Source: Candidatus Methylomirabilis sp. | GTDB lineage: Bacteria; Methylomirabilota; Methylomirabilia; Methylomirabilales; Methylomirabilaceae | DNA: 64,000 nucleotides | Assembly: GCF_028716865.1 (NCBI RefSeq) | Contig: NZ_JAQUOY010000009.1 | Span: forward strand, 17,579 to 81,578 | Reading direction: 5' to 3' | In this document: piece by piece, positions 38,412 to 47,785 of the stretch | Position numbering within the stretch: position 1 is the first letter of the stretch | Layout: each line of letters opens with the position of its first letter | Made by a program: the position numbers and the translations under genes | Notes under the pieces: generated by a model | Database searches by the model: none | The model's input: the letters and a program-made list of their open reading frames with translations, nothing else | Told to the model about the DNA's origin: nothing

Positions 38412-39236
38412 ATGATGTATTACAGTAGCGGCATAATGACGAGAATAATGAGCCCAAGGGAGACCGAGTCGCCGCTTCGCATGGGCGAATCCCTGGACAA
38501 CCTTGGCATCTCGGGTCTAAAGGTCATCCAGAGTCTGACGGGCTTCCGCTATTCGATGGATGCGCTATTGCTGGCGCAGTGGGCCGCACCGCAATCCACC
38601 GATCGAGTCCTTGATCTCGGCTGCGGAAACGGCGCCATCGCCTTCCTGCTGGCTCATCGGCATCCACATATCCGCATCATTGGACTTGAGGTTCAGCCTG
38701 CCTTGGCTGACCGGGCCTGGCGGGGCACACGATTCAATGGGTTACAGAGCCGCATCGAGATCATGGAGGGCGACCTTCGTCAGATTAGAGGGCTACTGCC
38801 GGCGTCGAGCTTTGATATGGTGCTTTGCAACCCGCCGTATCGGGAACTCAGCCGAGGTCGGCTGAGCCCGGCTCTCGAGATTCAACAGGCCAAACATGAG
38901 CTAACCGTCACCCTTCAAGAGGCGATTGCGGCCATCCGATATGTGCTCGCCCCCAAAGGACGAGCGCACCTGATCTACCATGCCTCTCGGCTTACCGATG
39001 TACTGAGCGGCCTCAGGGCTGATCGGTTAGAGCCGAAAATGTTGCGGCTGGTCCATTCCTACCCTGGCGCCGAGGCGGAACTGTGCTTGATTGAGGCGCG
39101 GCGAGACGGGCGGCCAGGACTGCAGATCCTTGCCCCTCTTTTTGTCTATCAAACACGGAGCGGACCTTTGTCACCCGGTATGGAAGCTATCTATCACAGT
39201 CTGGCTACCTCTGACGTACGGAGTGGAGGAGCATGA
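38412..39236 (+). CDS. TrmN6-like SAM-dependent N6-methyltransferase
   Basis: 274 residues if begun at 38412; the true start is unsure and could be the ATG at 38480 that opens MGESLDNL. The methyltransferase core shows DRVLDLGCGNGAIAFLLAHRHP for SAM binding and the catalytic MVLCNPPYRE, as in adenine-N6 methylases acting on tRNA1(Val) A37. GFRYSMDALLLAQWA is the usual TrmN6 N-terminal motif. It overlaps the next gene by ATGA, so it is coupled with the split NAD synthetase genes. The exact RNA substrate is inferred from the family. Confidence 0.85.
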   Translation: MMYYSSGIMTRIMSPRETESPLRMGESLDNLGISGLKVIQSLTGFRYSMDALLLAQWAAPQSTDRVLDLGCGNGAIAFLLAHRHPHIRIIGLEVQPALADRAWRGTRFNGLQSRIEIMEGDLRQIRGLLPASSFDMVLCNPPYRELSRGRLSPALEIQQAKHELTVTLQEAIAAIRYVLAPKGRAHLIYHASRLTDVLSGLRADRLEPKMLRLVHSYPGAEAELCLIEARRDGRPGLQILAPLFVYQTRSGPLSPGMEAIYHSLATSDVRSGGA

Positions 39237-40090
39237 GTCGATACACCATCGCCCTTGCGCAGATTAACCCCGCTCTCGGCGATCTGGAGCGGAACCTGGC
39301 CCTGCATGAAAAGACGGCTGAGGAGGCGATCGTCCGGGGTGCCAGCCTTGTGATCTTTCCCGAACTGAGCCTAACCGGGTACTTTCTCAAGGATATTGTC
39401 TCATCCGTAGCCTTTCCCCTGACCAGTTCCATCCTCGATAGACTTCGAAATCTGAGCCGTCGTATCGATCTTGTTATTGGACTGGTCGAGGAATCGCCTG
39501 AACACCTGTTCTATAATACCGCTCTCTACCTTTCTATGGGTGAGATCCGGCATGTCCACCGCAAGGTCTATTTGCCCACGTATGGGATCTTCGATGAGCA
39601 ACGATACCTTGCGGAAGGCGGTCAGATCAGGACATTTCGCGCAAAAGTCGGTCGGTCTGCGATCCTGATCTGCGAAGACATGTGGCATCCATCGGCGGTA
39701 TTCGTTGCCTCCCTCGATGGGATGAAGATTCTTATCTCGCCCTCCGCCAGTCCGGGTCGCGGGGGTCTGGAAGAAGGCAAATCGTTCGCGAACGCCAGAG
39801 CCTGGGAGACGATCAACCGGGCCTATGCCCAGCTCTTTACCTGCTATGTCCTCTACGCAAATCGGGTCGGATACGAGGATGGAGCCTGCTTCTGGGGCGG
39901 CTCAGAGGTGATCGCCCCCTCCGGCGAGCCGGTGGCCAAGGCAGAGTATCTCAGCGAACAGATCCTGGTGGCCGAGATCGATCCGGCAGAGGTCCGGCGA
40001 GCCAGGATGTTGAATCCATTAGTTCGCGATGAGCGATTGGATGTTACGTTGCGAGAGTTAGAGCGGGTGAGAAGGGAGGGGGCCAGGTGA
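39233..40090 (+). CDS. Carbon-nitrogen hydrolase, probable glutaminase partner of NadE
   Basis: 285 residues of the nitrilase superfamily with the Glu-Lys-Cys triad: [13 protein letters not shown] (Glu), [15 protein letters not shown] (Lys) and [12 protein letters not shown] (Cys). The match is closest to the glutaminase domain that is normally fused to NAD+ synthetase. Here it is a separate gene overlapping nadE by GTGA, so it likely supplies ammonia from glutamine to NadE as a two-protein complex. ATG with GGAGGAGC upstream. Confidence 0.88.
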   Translation: MSRYTIALAQINPALGDLERNLALHEKTAEEAIVRGASLVIFPELSLTGYFLKDIVSSVAFPLTSSILDRLRNLSRRIDLVIGLVEESPEHLFYNTALYLSMGEIRHVHRKVYLPTYGIFDEQRYLAEGGQIRTFRAKVGRSAILICEDMWHPSAVFVASLDGMKILISPSASPGRGGLEEGKSFANARAWETINRAYAQLFTCYVLYANRVGYEDGACFWGGSEVIAPSGEPVAKAEYLSEQILVAEIDPAEVRRARMLNPLVRDERLDVTLRELERVRREGAR

Positions 40091-40908
40091 TCGGTCTCTC
40101 CTTAAATTGCGAATTTGTCCAACAAATCCTGACCGGGTTTATTACCAACGAAGTCCGAAAGACCGGGTTCAGTCGTGTCGTGGTTGGGCTGTCCGGCGGG
40201 GTGGATTCAGCGCTATCCGCCTATCTCGGAGCCGAGGCCCTCGGCGCTGAGAATGTCTTAGCCCTCCTGATGCCGTACCGAACCAGCAGTCCGGAGAGTC
40301 GGGAGCACGCCGAACTGGTGGTGAAACGACTCCGCATCCAATCGGACGTCATCGAGATCACGCCGATGGTAGACGCCTACTTCGAACGCTTCCCCGAGTC
40401 AGATCAGGTCCGCCGCGGCAACAAGATGGCCCGCGAGCGAATGACCATCCTCTTCGACCATTCGGCCAAGCTCAAGGCCCTGGTCCTGGGGACCAGCAAC
40501 AAGACGGAGCTGCTGCTGGGATATGGCACGCTGTATGGTGATATGGCCAGCGCCATCAATCCCCTAGGTGACCTGTACAAGACCCAGATCAGGCACCTGG
40601 CGCGCCACATGGGCATCCCGGAGGTCATCGTTGGTAAGGCGCCCAGTGGCGATCTCTGGGTTGGGCAAACAGATGAGGCGGAGCTTGGCTTCACCTACGA
40701 GGAGGTCGATCGAGTCCTCTACCTGATGGTGGACCGCCGGTACGACATCCCCGATCTTATCGCCGCCGGATTCGACGAGCGATTCGTCAGAGCCGTTCTC
40801 GCCAAGGTCCAAGCCTCCCAGTACAAACGGCGCCTGCCCCTTATCGCCAAGATCTCCGCCCGCACCATTGACCGCGACTTCCGCTACCCACGCGACTGGG
40901 GCAAGTAG
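40087..40908 (+). CDS. nadE: NAD+ synthetase (ammonia-ligase subunit)
   Basis: 273 residues from a GTG overlapping the previous stop. The ATP-pyrophosphatase loop is [23 protein letters not shown], followed by the NADE signature [37 protein letters not shown] and [25 protein letters not shown]. It amidates deamido-NAD to NAD+ in the cytoplasm. The length fits a stand-alone synthetase without the glutaminase domain, which is encoded just upstream. Confidence 0.93.
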   Translation: MIGLSLNCEFVQQILTGFITNEVRKTGFSRVVVGLSGGVDSALSAYLGAEALGAENVLALLMPYRTSSPESREHAELVVKRLRIQSDVIEITPMVDAYFERFPESDQVRRGNKMARERMTILFDHSAKLKALVLGTSNKTELLLGYGTLYGDMASAINPLGDLYKTQIRHLARHMGIPEVIVGKAPSGDLWVGQTDEAELGFTYEEVDRVLYLMVDRRYDIPDLIAAGFDERFVRAVLAKVQASQYKRRLPLIAKISARTIDRDFRYPRDWGK

Positions 40909-40949
40909 CGCTGTTATTGGATCCACAGCGGGTTCATTCCCCGCAGCTT

Positions 40950-41055
40950 GCCGTAAGTTCGTCATACCGGAGAAAGCCGGTATCCAGAAGGCCAAGCTGG
41001 ATTCCCCCGTATCCAGTACGGGGCAGGCTCGTCGAGCACGGAATGACGGGCCAGA
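40950..41055. repeat. Intergenic 'CCGGAGAAAGCCGGTATCCAG' type repeat
   Basis: The segment contains GTCATACCGGAGAAAGCCGG, CTGGATTCCC and GGAATGACGGG blocks. This arrangement is a widespread short bacterial intergenic repeat with inverted ends (GTCATACCGG / GGAATGACGG). It lies between the converging nadE and cytochrome genes. Confidence 0.55.
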
Positions 41056-41111
41056 TCTCACCCTCCTCGATAACGCAGGCCTCACGAACCGGTCGGTGGC
41101 GAACCCTTTCC

Positions 41112-41670
41112 CTACTTAAAGGCATAGTCCAGGTAGACGTGGTACGCCATGAGCAGCAACAACGCCATAGATAATCCGACATGGGCGCTGATCCATACCG
41201 GTCTGTACCAAGGCTTGTGGATTTTGACGATTTGAAAATTGAACAGGCCGGTGAGGAAGGCCAGCAACAACGTCAGGCTGAGGATTTCGAGATAGCCGTA
41301 TCCCAAGGTTTGGGAATGTCCAAAGAAAAACAACAGAAGCAGGGCGCCGAACAGTTTGTGGCGATCCATCATGGTTGCGACATTGCGCTGCTCCCCCTGA
41401 GCGCGCTTCACGGAAAAACGCCATTGATACAGAACAAACGCAAACAATCCGAAGCCTGTGGCGAGCTTATACGTGTTGTCGCCTTGCAGTCCGGTCAATA
41501 AGGTCCACTGCCACCCCGTCGATTGCTGGACAAGCAAAGCCACCAGCAGGAACAGACCCAGCCAAAAATACCCCTTGGTGGGTACACCGGACTTCAGGCC
41601 GTCCGTGAGTAACGATTTAAATCGGTTGAAGCCTTGCATAAAGACCAGGCTTTTAACGGGCAATGACAAG
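41112..41670 (-). CDS. Polytopic membrane protein, possible b-type cytochrome
   Basis: About 185 residues if started at the TTG at 41670 (GGAGGT upstream, inside the 3' end of the previous gene); an ATG at 41639 is the alternative. Four to five membrane helices are visible (GYFWLGLFLLVALLVQQ, FGLFAFVLYQWRF, LFGALLLLFFFG, YLEILSLTLLLAFLTGLF, ISAHVGLSMALLLLMAYHVYLD). His residues sit in or near helices (MDRHKLFG, FGHSQ, AHVG, AYHVY), as expected for heme b ligands. It is the last gene of a three-gene run with two c-type cytochromes and is a plausible quinol-linked membrane component. The family is not recognised. Confidence 0.65.
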
Positions 41671-42534
41671 GGCACCTCCTTCTTTGTTCGCTGCAGACCC
41701 TCCTGGTTTAGGCTTGCTTGCCAGTGAGCTGAGCACCGCCAAGGTGTGCGGGGCTGTGCGCTTGGCGATTTCCCCCATGAACACCTCGGAGCTTGGCAGG
41801 AAATAACCCTCAGCCGGCCAGTGTTCGCCAATGGTGGGGGGATTGGCAAATTTCCGCGCCTTTTCAAGATAAGACTCGTAGGCATCCTTGAAGCCTTGAC
41901 GTAAGGCGGCGAGCGTGCGGAGCAACTCGTCCATGGACACGCTGCCGCTTGGGTACATCCACGTGGTCGCGCCCATCACATCATTGAGCTTCCAGTCGTG
42001 CTTCGGTGATTGTTCGTGCTTGTTGTGGCATTGGATGCAGCCCTCGACAACCGCCACATCACTGAACATGGCGACCTGCATTTGAATGTCGGGCATGAAG
42101 AAGAATTGCGGCTTGAGGGTTTGCTTGACCACCTGGAATTTTTCCAACTGCAGCCCCTCGAAGCGGTTCGCTGAGTTGACGGGATAGTCCGATCCCAGGA
42201 ACAGGCTGAGCGGCGTCGGGTTCTTTTCCAGGCTTTTCGCCGTCTCACGCAGAAACAACGCGGGCAAAGGGCCGGCCTCTACGTCCGCATCGCGCCAACG
42301 CTCGTCAAACTTCAAGCCGGTCTGCTTGCCCGCGCCGACAACTTCCTTGGTCCACATCGCCCTCACCACGTCGTTTTCCGCCTTGAGAATCTCAAACATC
42401 CGTTCCACCGGGATGGCCGCGTCGGAGATCTTCTTCTCTTCCAATGGCGGCGGGGCGCTCACAAATAGGTATATGCTTAAGGCACCCAGCGCCAGGCAGG
42501 CGATCCAGAAGTTTTGTTTAGCCATCTTAACCAT
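41653..42534 (-). CDS. Membrane-anchored monoheme cytochrome (Tll0287/DUF3365-like)
   Basis: 293 residues from the ATG at 42534, which overlaps the end of the preceding gene. One N-terminal membrane helix (IACLALGALSIYLFVSA, ~9-26) is followed by a periplasmic sensor-like heme domain with CIQCH at about residue 171 and NRFEGLQLEKFQ. The pattern is that of Tll0287-like (DUF3365) heme domains, which often act as redox or gas sensors or electron carriers. It sits between the pentaheme cytochrome and the multi-pass membrane protein and is probably cotranscribed with both. Confidence 0.72.
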   Translation of the reverse strand: MVKMAKQNFWIACLALGALSIYLFVSAPPPLEEKKISDAAIPVERMFEILKAENDVVRAMWTKEVVGAGKQTGLKFDERWRDADVEAGPLPALFLRETAKSLEKNPTPLSLFLGSDYPVNSANRFEGLQLEKFQVVKQTLKPQFFFMPDIQMQVAMFSDVAVVEGCIQCHNKHEQSPKHDWKLNDVMGATTWMYPSGSVSMDELLRTLAALRQGFKDAYESYLEKARKFANPPTIGEHWPAEGYFLPSSEVFMGEIAKRTAPHTLAVLSSLASKPKPGGSAANKEGGALVIAR

Positions 42535-43225
42535 CCTGTTTTGCTTTGTAGTGAAGGGTTGTGCCGTAAGGGGAGGGCCCGCCGTCAAAATAGGCGCGGA
42601 TTTTCTCTGTCGGCGTTCGCTTACCGACCGATTTCTCGATCTGCATGATGTGGTTGCCGTGGAAGTCGTGGCAACCCAGGCAGGAGTCCCATTGCTTATC
42701 GGCGATCAGATCCGCATGGGATACGTCGATCGGATCTTTCTTTAACCGGGTGTTCTTGTGGCAGTTCACGCAATAGCCGGTCTCCGCCAACGTGACACGC
42801 CTGCCATGGTGCTCGGCGTGACAGGAGACGCACTGATGGGGACGCAGCTTCTCCCGAGCCTGGCTGAAACGGGGCTCGAGGAAGCGATAGACCGGGTGAC
42901 GGTCATTGGGCCGCTCGTGACAGGCCATACAGTCCGCATTACCCACAGGAAGTCGTCCGAAGAAGGGGGCGGGCCCTTCGCGCCGGCCAAAGGCATGGCG
43001 CAGGTTGGCCTGAATCTGCTGACGGAAGCTGCCCGGTGCGTGTTTATGGCAGGCCGCGCAGGCAAGCTTACCGTGGCCTGTATTCATAGGTCCTTTAGCA
43101 TGAAACCACTCCCCGACGGGAAGCACGGTAAACGCCAGGATCGCAAGTCCCAAACAAAAGCCGATCACGTAGGCGCGGTTTTGCCATTTCCGTGCTCCTC
43201 CAGCTTTCGCTCTCATAGCCACCAC
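42527..43225 (-). CDS. Membrane-anchored pentaheme c-type cytochrome
   Basis: 232 residues. An N-terminal anchor (~18-37, VIGFCLGLAILAFTVLPVG) is followed by five CXXCH motifs: CAACH, CMACH, CVSCH, CVNCH and CLGCH, with many extra His residues for bis-His ligation (HAEHHG, HGKLACAACHKH). It resembles NapC/NrfH- or cytochrome-c3-type electron carriers on the periplasmic side. It leads the three-gene redox run 43225-41112. The GTG start lacks a strong Shine-Dalgarno; the ATG three codons in (MRAKAGG) is possible. No assigned partner is known; nearby Nod and cytochrome c suggest nitrogen-oxide or methane respiration. Confidence 0.8.
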   Translation of the reverse strand: MVAMRAKAGGARKWQNRAYVIGFCLGLAILAFTVLPVGEWFHAKGPMNTGHGKLACAACHKHAPGSFRQQIQANLRHAFGRREGPAPFFGRLPVGNADCMACHERPNDRHPVYRFLEPRFSQAREKLRPHQCVSCHAEHHGRRVTLAETGYCVNCHKNTRLKKDPIDVSHADLIADKQWDSCLGCHDFHGNHIMQIEKSVGKRTPTEKIRAYFDGGPSPYGTTLHYKAKQDG

Positions 43226-43336
43226 ATCACGCTACGCGCCAGAAACTCATGCTGATGTATTAGGCCTTATTATGTTTGTCTGCTGTGGAGCTTACCGGTG
43301 GCGAAGATGAAACGTCTGCTCACCCTCCGAATGAAG

Positions 43337-43382
43337 AGGGTGGGGGTGATCTGAAGGCAACCACTTAGCTCACCCCCACCCT
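43337..43382. repeat. Intergenic inverted repeat
   Basis: A 13-bp perfect stem (AGGGTGGGGGTGA / TCACCCCCACCCT) with a 20-nt loop lies between the pentaheme cytochrome and the small barrel protein. It may be a dispersed repeat or act as a 3'-end structure for the small gene on the minus strand. Confidence 0.6.
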
Positions 43383-43414
43383 ATCCTTCCGCCCCTCAAG
43401 AGAACTTCTGAGAG

Positions 43415-43702
43415 CTACTCGATGACCTCCATAATCCGACTCTGCACATTTGAGGCTAACGTCATCAGTTCGCTGCGAAGCGCTTTACGCTCATCGAGAG
43501 CCAAAATTTTATCAAAGTTACTGAAGTCGCCCACCTCAATCGTAATGACTCGCTCCAACTTATTTGCCAAATGGTCCCCAAAGACGTGGAACCTCGAGAC
43601 CCCTTGGTTGCCGAGCCAAAACTTTTTCATTTTACCGATCAAGAAGGCATCCAATGCCTCTTCTTTCCCTGGTGAGACTTCACACATGATGTGATAGATC
43701 AT
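43415..43702 (-). CDS. Small dimeric alpha/beta-barrel-like protein of unknown function
   Basis: 95 residues. IYHIMCEVSPGKEEALDAFLIGKMKKFW...VSRFHVFGDHLANKLERVITIEVGDFSNFDKIL has the beta-alpha-beta layout of ferredoxin-like dimeric barrel proteins (NIPSNAP/ABM-like). Strong AAAGGAGGAGG Shine-Dalgarno. No catalytic residues are recognised. It stands alone between two cytochrome groups. Confidence 0.72.
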   Translation of the reverse strand: MIYHIMCEVSPGKEEALDAFLIGKMKKFWLGNQGVSRFHVFGDHLANKLERVITIEVGDFSNFDKILALDERKALRSELMTLASNVQSRIMEVIE

Positions 43703-43935
43703 CGTTCCTCCTCCTTTGACATCGAGTGTACGTTATGGTTGTCTCCCTTCATCTCTACACACTTCATCGATCACCCCCCTTCCAGAGATCAGTGCGCCGA
43801 ACTGCTGCATACTCATCAATCGCCTCGAGTGCTCTTGGGGGACGCACCGGCTGTCGTTATCGAGTACGATCCTGACGCACGCCTGCTTGTAGCACTTAGC
43901 CATCATTCAGCGCGTCGCTCCCGTCGGTCCTGGCA

Positions 43936-44316
43936 TTATGGGGTCTTGGTAAAGCTTCTGATATAGACCACCAGCTCCTTGATTTCGGGATCGGTCAGTT
44001 TTAGCCCAAACGAAGGCATCGATGCTTTACCTTGCTTAATAGTTCGAAAGAGAACGTCATCAGACCGTGTTTGCATATAGGCCGGATCGGCCATGTTAGG
44101 CACCTTAAACATAAAAAACAACGCCATCGCCTGCGGTCCATTGCCTTTTCCGCTTGCGCCATGGCATCGAGCACACCCGGCAGCATCGTACTTCGACTGA
44201 CCGCTTACCGTATTTTTGGGCTCAGCGGCAAGCGTGGACGAGGCCCCCACGACGAACAACATCACCATCACGCATAACCACTGGCAACGGAGCCGGGACG
44301 GAAAAAAAACGCGCAT
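43936..44316 (-). CDS. Periplasmic class I monoheme cytochrome c
   Basis: 126 residues. A signal peptide (LCVMVMLFVVGASSTLAAE, ~15-33) precedes CARCHGASGKGNGPQA, the class I heme site, with a candidate Met ligand in ASMPSFG and the C-terminal helix LTDPEIKELVVYIRSF. GAGAGGAGG precedes the ATG. It is a likely soluble electron carrier, for example to NirS or from pMMO-linked oxidation. It lies 250 nt downstream of a nod gene in the same direction, separated by a terminator. Confidence 0.88.
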   Translation of the reverse strand: MRVFFPSRLRCQWLCVMVMLFVVGASSTLAAEPKNTVSGQSKYDAAGCARCHGASGKGNGPQAMALFFMFKVPNMADPAYMQTRSDDVLFRTIKQGKASMPSFGLKLTDPEIKELVVYIRSFTKTP

Positions 44317-44493
44317 CGTAATTGCCCTCCTCTCATCTAAAGGGGTAACCTGTGCGTGCAGCGTTGTGTCACTTGTGTATACGTGGTTGGCGAGCTAAAT
44401 CTATGATATCAAAGGGTTACGGATAATACAATGCTTTTTGACTGTAACGTTCTGGGTTAGGTCTCACGGAAAAGGCTTCCGCGCTTACAAAGC

Positions 44494-44533
44494 GACACCC
44501 CCAGCACAGCGTTATCGCTACGCTGGGGGTGTC
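44494..44533 (-). terminator. Terminator-like hairpin of the downstream nod gene
   Basis: A 12-bp stem (GACACCCCCAGC / GCTGGGGGTGTC) with a 16-nt loop lies 36 nt past the nod stop. The core CCCCCAGCACAGCG also occurs in the hairpin after the second nod gene, so both 3' ends are homologous. Confidence 0.7.
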
Positions 44534-44569
44534 GGAACGAAGTGTGATGTACCTACCTAGATTATCGGG

Positions 44570-46993
44570 TTAGAAGGCTTCATCGCCAGCCGCCCAGGCC
44601 TCTCTCTCTTTCGCCTTCTCCTTATCGTAGATTGTCCATTCGCCTTCCTCAACGACGGCCTCGCGGACCATCCGCCCCGCCCTTGACAGAATGAAATAGA
44701 CGAGAGGCAGTACGCCACCAAAGAGGAAGATCGCCCCGCCGACCGTGCGCATCCACGTCAAGGTGATCCACACGTTATCCGTAACGTGCGCCTGCGCTCG
44801 GGCAGCCCAGAGGCCTTGCTTGAAGACGGTCGCAACCTGGTACAGGCCAACCGGGAACAGATCCAACATCATCATCAGCACCAAGCCGACCTGCAGTGAC
44901 CAGAACACACCCTTGATCAGCTTCTCATTCCAGGCAGAGCGCTGGAACAGGTGCTGGCAGGCAAACAGCATACCGGCAATGGCGATGTTACCCTTGACGC
45001 CGAACATGGCGGCATGCGCATGGTTACCAGTGAGATAGGTGCCGTGCTCATAGTAGTTGACGATGGGTAGGTTGATCAGTGAGCCGAAGACGCCCGCGCC
45101 GAAGATGTTCCAGAAGTTGACGGCAAGGATGAACGTCCAGACGCCCTCCATCACGAAGCGCTGCTTGCCCTCGGCAACGTTTTCCTGGGCCTTCGTCCGC
45201 TCCGTCCGCATCTTCCAGGCATCCAGGGTGATCAGGAGCAGTGGCAATACCTGCATGGTGGAGAACACGCTACCCAGTGCGATGATCCCTGTCGGCTTGG
45301 CGATCCAGTAGAAGTTGTGGGAGATCCCGATCAGGGCGGTCACCAGGAACATCATGACGGCCAGGAAGATAACCCGCTCGGCCATGGCCCGGTTGACCAG
45401 ACCCATCTGTACCAGCATGTACCCAACGATACAGGTGGTGAACACTTCGAAGGTCACCTCAACCCACATATGGATGTTCATCCACCGCCAGTAGTCTGCG
45501 ATGGCGAAGTTCTGGGTCGGGGTCATGAACATCCCGAAGAACAGGAACAGCACCATGATCCCGCTGCCGTAGAACAGCCAGGCCGGCACGGACCAGAGGT
45601 TCTGGCTCGTGATCCAGGGCTTCACGGCACGGAAGATGATAAAGACCCACAGACAGAACGAGGCCAGCATGAGAATGTGCCAGAACCGGCCGAGCTCCAG
45701 AAACTCCCACCCCTGGCTCCCGAACCAGTAGGCCATATCGTCGCTGAAGAATCCCGTGTGGCCGAGATAGATGCCGAACAGCGCGCCGGCGCCCACGATG
45801 AGACACAACGTAAAGAGCAGATTAATCAGGAACCGCTGGCCGTTCGGGACCTTCGAAATCCTGGGCAGGAAGAAGAGGGTATAGCCGACCCAAGCCATGA
45901 AGAACCAGTAGATCTGCACGATGGTATGCCAGCCGCGAGTGACCGTGAAGGGGATGATGAATCCGAGTATGCTGCGCTCCAGGTAGTTGGCCGGTCCCCC
46001 TCCGACGAAATCCTCTGCGCTCAGGATACCTGCGCACACCTGAACCAGGAACAGGATCACGGCGAAGGCAAAGAACTTATACGTGGCGCGCTGAGTTGGA
46101 CGAACGTAGGCATCGCCCTTGTTTTCGAGGTCAACAGTGGTGAGCGACCAATCCCGCCCATTGAACGGCTCGCCGGGTAGGGTCTTCATTTCACCGTAGA
46201 CATACAGGATCAGCATGGTGCCACAGAACAGCACGAAGATCGAGATAAAGCTCCAAATATACGTCGGGAACGTCGGGACGTTGCCGACAGCCGGATCGGG
46301 CGGCCAGTTGTGGGTATAGCTATAGTCCTCACCTGGCCGAGTCGCCCCGGAAACCCAACCTCCCCAGAAGAAATATCCCGCAAGCGCCTTGAGGTCTTCC
46401 GGGTTGTTGATATGATTTTTGATCCTTCCCTTCATAAAGGCTTCTTCATAACCGGCATCCGTAAACGTCCGCGTGTAATGAGTAATCAACTCTTGGTACG
46501 CAAAAGCCTGAGCCTCGTTAATACGAATAACATTGGCTTTCTCGTCATATCCATTCGCGCGGATCTCTCGTTTTACTCTCACCGCGATCATGTCCCGATC
46601 TTCTTGGGTCACGGGGCGCAGCTTCGCGATCTCATTCTCGTAGTACTTGCCCATCGAGACATACGTATGGTGGAGAGCCTCGGCGGTGTAATCCGGCCCG
46701 CGTTCTCCGCCGTCGCCCCAGAAGGAGCCATATGTCATCAGGCCCTTCAGGTGAAATACTTGCTTTCCGCGCTGGATTTGCCACTCGGGAATGACCGTTT
46801 GCCCGTTGGATGACAATACAAAGTTGGTCAGCGGCGGAGCTGACGAATACGTCCAGACACCAAGGGCAACTAGCCCGATGACGCTGATCGTGGTGACGAT
46901 CAAAGCATGAAGCCACCAATATTTCTTGATTAAAAGTATATGTCCGAATGTCCTATTACCTTTACCCAATGTTCCACTATGATTCGGACTCAT
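44570..46993 (-). CDS. nod: Putative nitric oxide dismutase (qNOR-like), copy 1
   Basis: 807 residues of the quinol-NO-reductase (NorZ) family: an N-terminal helix (~29-50), a soluble cytochrome-c-like region lacking CXXCH, then about 12-13 membrane helices. Active-site region: NIHMWVE (His508, Glu512) is kept, but the usual HH pair reads GISHNFYW, with Asn560 replacing the third FeB-ligand His. The proximal heme b3 region GNHAHAAMFGVKGN is intact. The Gly after HxWVE is Val, and the quinol-site segment (TRGWHTIVQIYWFFMAWVG) departs from canonical NorZ. These changes are those reported for the proposed NO dismutases of Methylomirabilis, which turn 2 NO into N2 and O2. Activity is inferred from family knowledge, not shown by sequence alone. 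Confidence 0.9.
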   Translation of the reverse strand: MSPNHSGTLGKGNRTFGHILLIKKYWWLHALIVTTISVIGLVALGVWTYSSAPPLTNFVLSSNGQTVIPEWQIQRGKQVFHLKGLMTYGSFWGDGGERGPDYTAEALHHTYVSMGKYYENEIAKLRPVTQEDRDMIAVRVKREIRANGYDEKANVIRINEAQAFAYQELITHYTRTFTDAGYEEAFMKGRIKNHINNPEDLKALAGYFFWGGWVSGATRPGEDYSYTHNWPPDPAVGNVPTFPTYIWSFISIFVLFCGTMLILYVYGEMKTLPGEPFNGRDWSLTTVDLENKGDAYVRPTQRATYKFFAFAVILFLVQVCAGILSAEDFVGGGPANYLERSILGFIIPFTVTRGWHTIVQIYWFFMAWVGYTLFFLPRISKVPNGQRFLINLLFTLCLIVGAGALFGIYLGHTGFFSDDMAYWFGSQGWEFLELGRFWHILMLASFCLWVFIIFRAVKPWITSQNLWSVPAWLFYGSGIMVLFLFFGMFMTPTQNFAIADYWRWMNIHMWVEVTFEVFTTCIVGYMLVQMGLVNRAMAERVIFLAVMMFLVTALIGISHNFYWIAKPTGIIALGSVFSTMQVLPLLLITLDAWKMRTERTKAQENVAEGKQRFVMEGVWTFILAVNFWNIFGAGVFGSLINLPIVNYYEHGTYLTGNHAHAAMFGVKGNIAIAGMLFACQHLFQRSAWNEKLIKGVFWSLQVGLVLMMMLDLFPVGLYQVATVFKQGLWAARAQAHVTDNVWITLTWMRTVGGAIFLFGGVLPLVYFILSRAGRMVREAVVEEGEWTIYDKEKAKEREAWAAGDEAF

Positions 46994-47086
46994 TTTGTCC
47001 TTTCCTCTGGTGGCTCTACCCTAAACTCGGGTGGCCACACCTGCAGAACCATTATTCAATTTCATTACTGATCATTATTGACTGTA

Positions 47087-47230
47087 CTACTGCTTTATCG
47101 TGATGACCCCCGCCGCAGGAGGCGCACGGGACTCACGAGCGGCATCCATCGCATGGGTTTGACGGTACAAGCCTGCTCGGCCCTGCGATGGTCCGAAGCT
47201 CTGTTTATCGATCCACCTCATGAGGTTCAT
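47087..47230 (-). CDS. Conserved 47-residue small protein upstream of nod copy 1
   Basis: ATG at 47230 with GAGGAG 6 nt upstream; it stops 93 nt before the nod start. The translation begins MNLMRWIDKQSFGPSQGR and ends with RAPPAAGVITIKQ. It aligns with the small ORF before the other nod copy: MN..., IDKQS.G, GR.G..RQT and SRAPP/ARAPP.A are shared, while the intervening residues differ. This is the pattern of a selected protein or leader peptide, not chance. It has no hydrophobic helix. Possible roles: regulatory leader, small subunit or assembly factor. No named family is recognised. Confidence 0.7.
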   Translation of the reverse strand: MNLMRWIDKQSFGPSQGRAGLYRQTHAMDAARESRAPPAAGVITIKQ

Positions 47231-47521
47231 AGGAAACTCCTCAACAACTTCCACAACCATAGACTACAACACCAATTTATGACGCACCGGCAATCCTGCA
47301 CATCCGGTGTTCGACTCAATTTGCAATGCAAATGCATCAGCGTCTCTCGGACCCAGGGCTAATGAGAGAACTCAGCGCTTGCCGCTTGAGTCTTCCAATG
47401 ACACCGCTAAAAGGACCTTCTAAATGTCTATAACGATGAATAATCCTTGAACTCCAACCCCTAATGAGCTTGATCCCTTCGGTGGACCTCTTGCAACTTA
47501 AGTAGAACGGTGTTTGATTAT

Positions 47522-47550
47522 AAAATAGTACAAACTTATTATTAAGTCAA
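47522..47550 (-). promoter_or_regulatory. Possible sigma-70 promoter of nod copy 1
   Basis: On the minus strand TTGACT (47550-47545), a 17-nt spacer and TATTTT (47527-47522) in an AT-rich patch, about 290 nt upstream of the small ORF. Moderate match only. Confidence 0.4.
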
Positions 47551-47707
47551 GCCTGACAGGGCTGCACCGAAGGCATGTAGATCGGAGACGGTGTGATGTA
47601 CGGACGCGCATGGTCTGCGACAAAAGATGGCAAAGATACTGACCGTGACGGGACGGCTTGCAGAGTTAAGCTGACCTCTCTGGAGGGGGATGGCCGTACA
47701 AAAAGCA

Positions 47708-47749
47708 ATACCCCCCAGCACAGCGCTTCCGCCGTACTGGGGGGTATTG
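47708..47749 (-). terminator. Terminator-like hairpin of nod copy 2
   Basis: A 12-bp stem (AATACCCCCCAG / CTGGGGGGTATT) with an 18-nt loop lies 37 nt past the nod stop, flanked by T/A runs (TTTTTG on the minus strand after the stem). It shares the CCCCCAGCACAGCG core with the hairpin after copy 1. Confidence 0.75.
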
Positions 47750-47785
47750 GAGTGAAGTGAGACTTTTTTCTACTAGGTACTCAGA

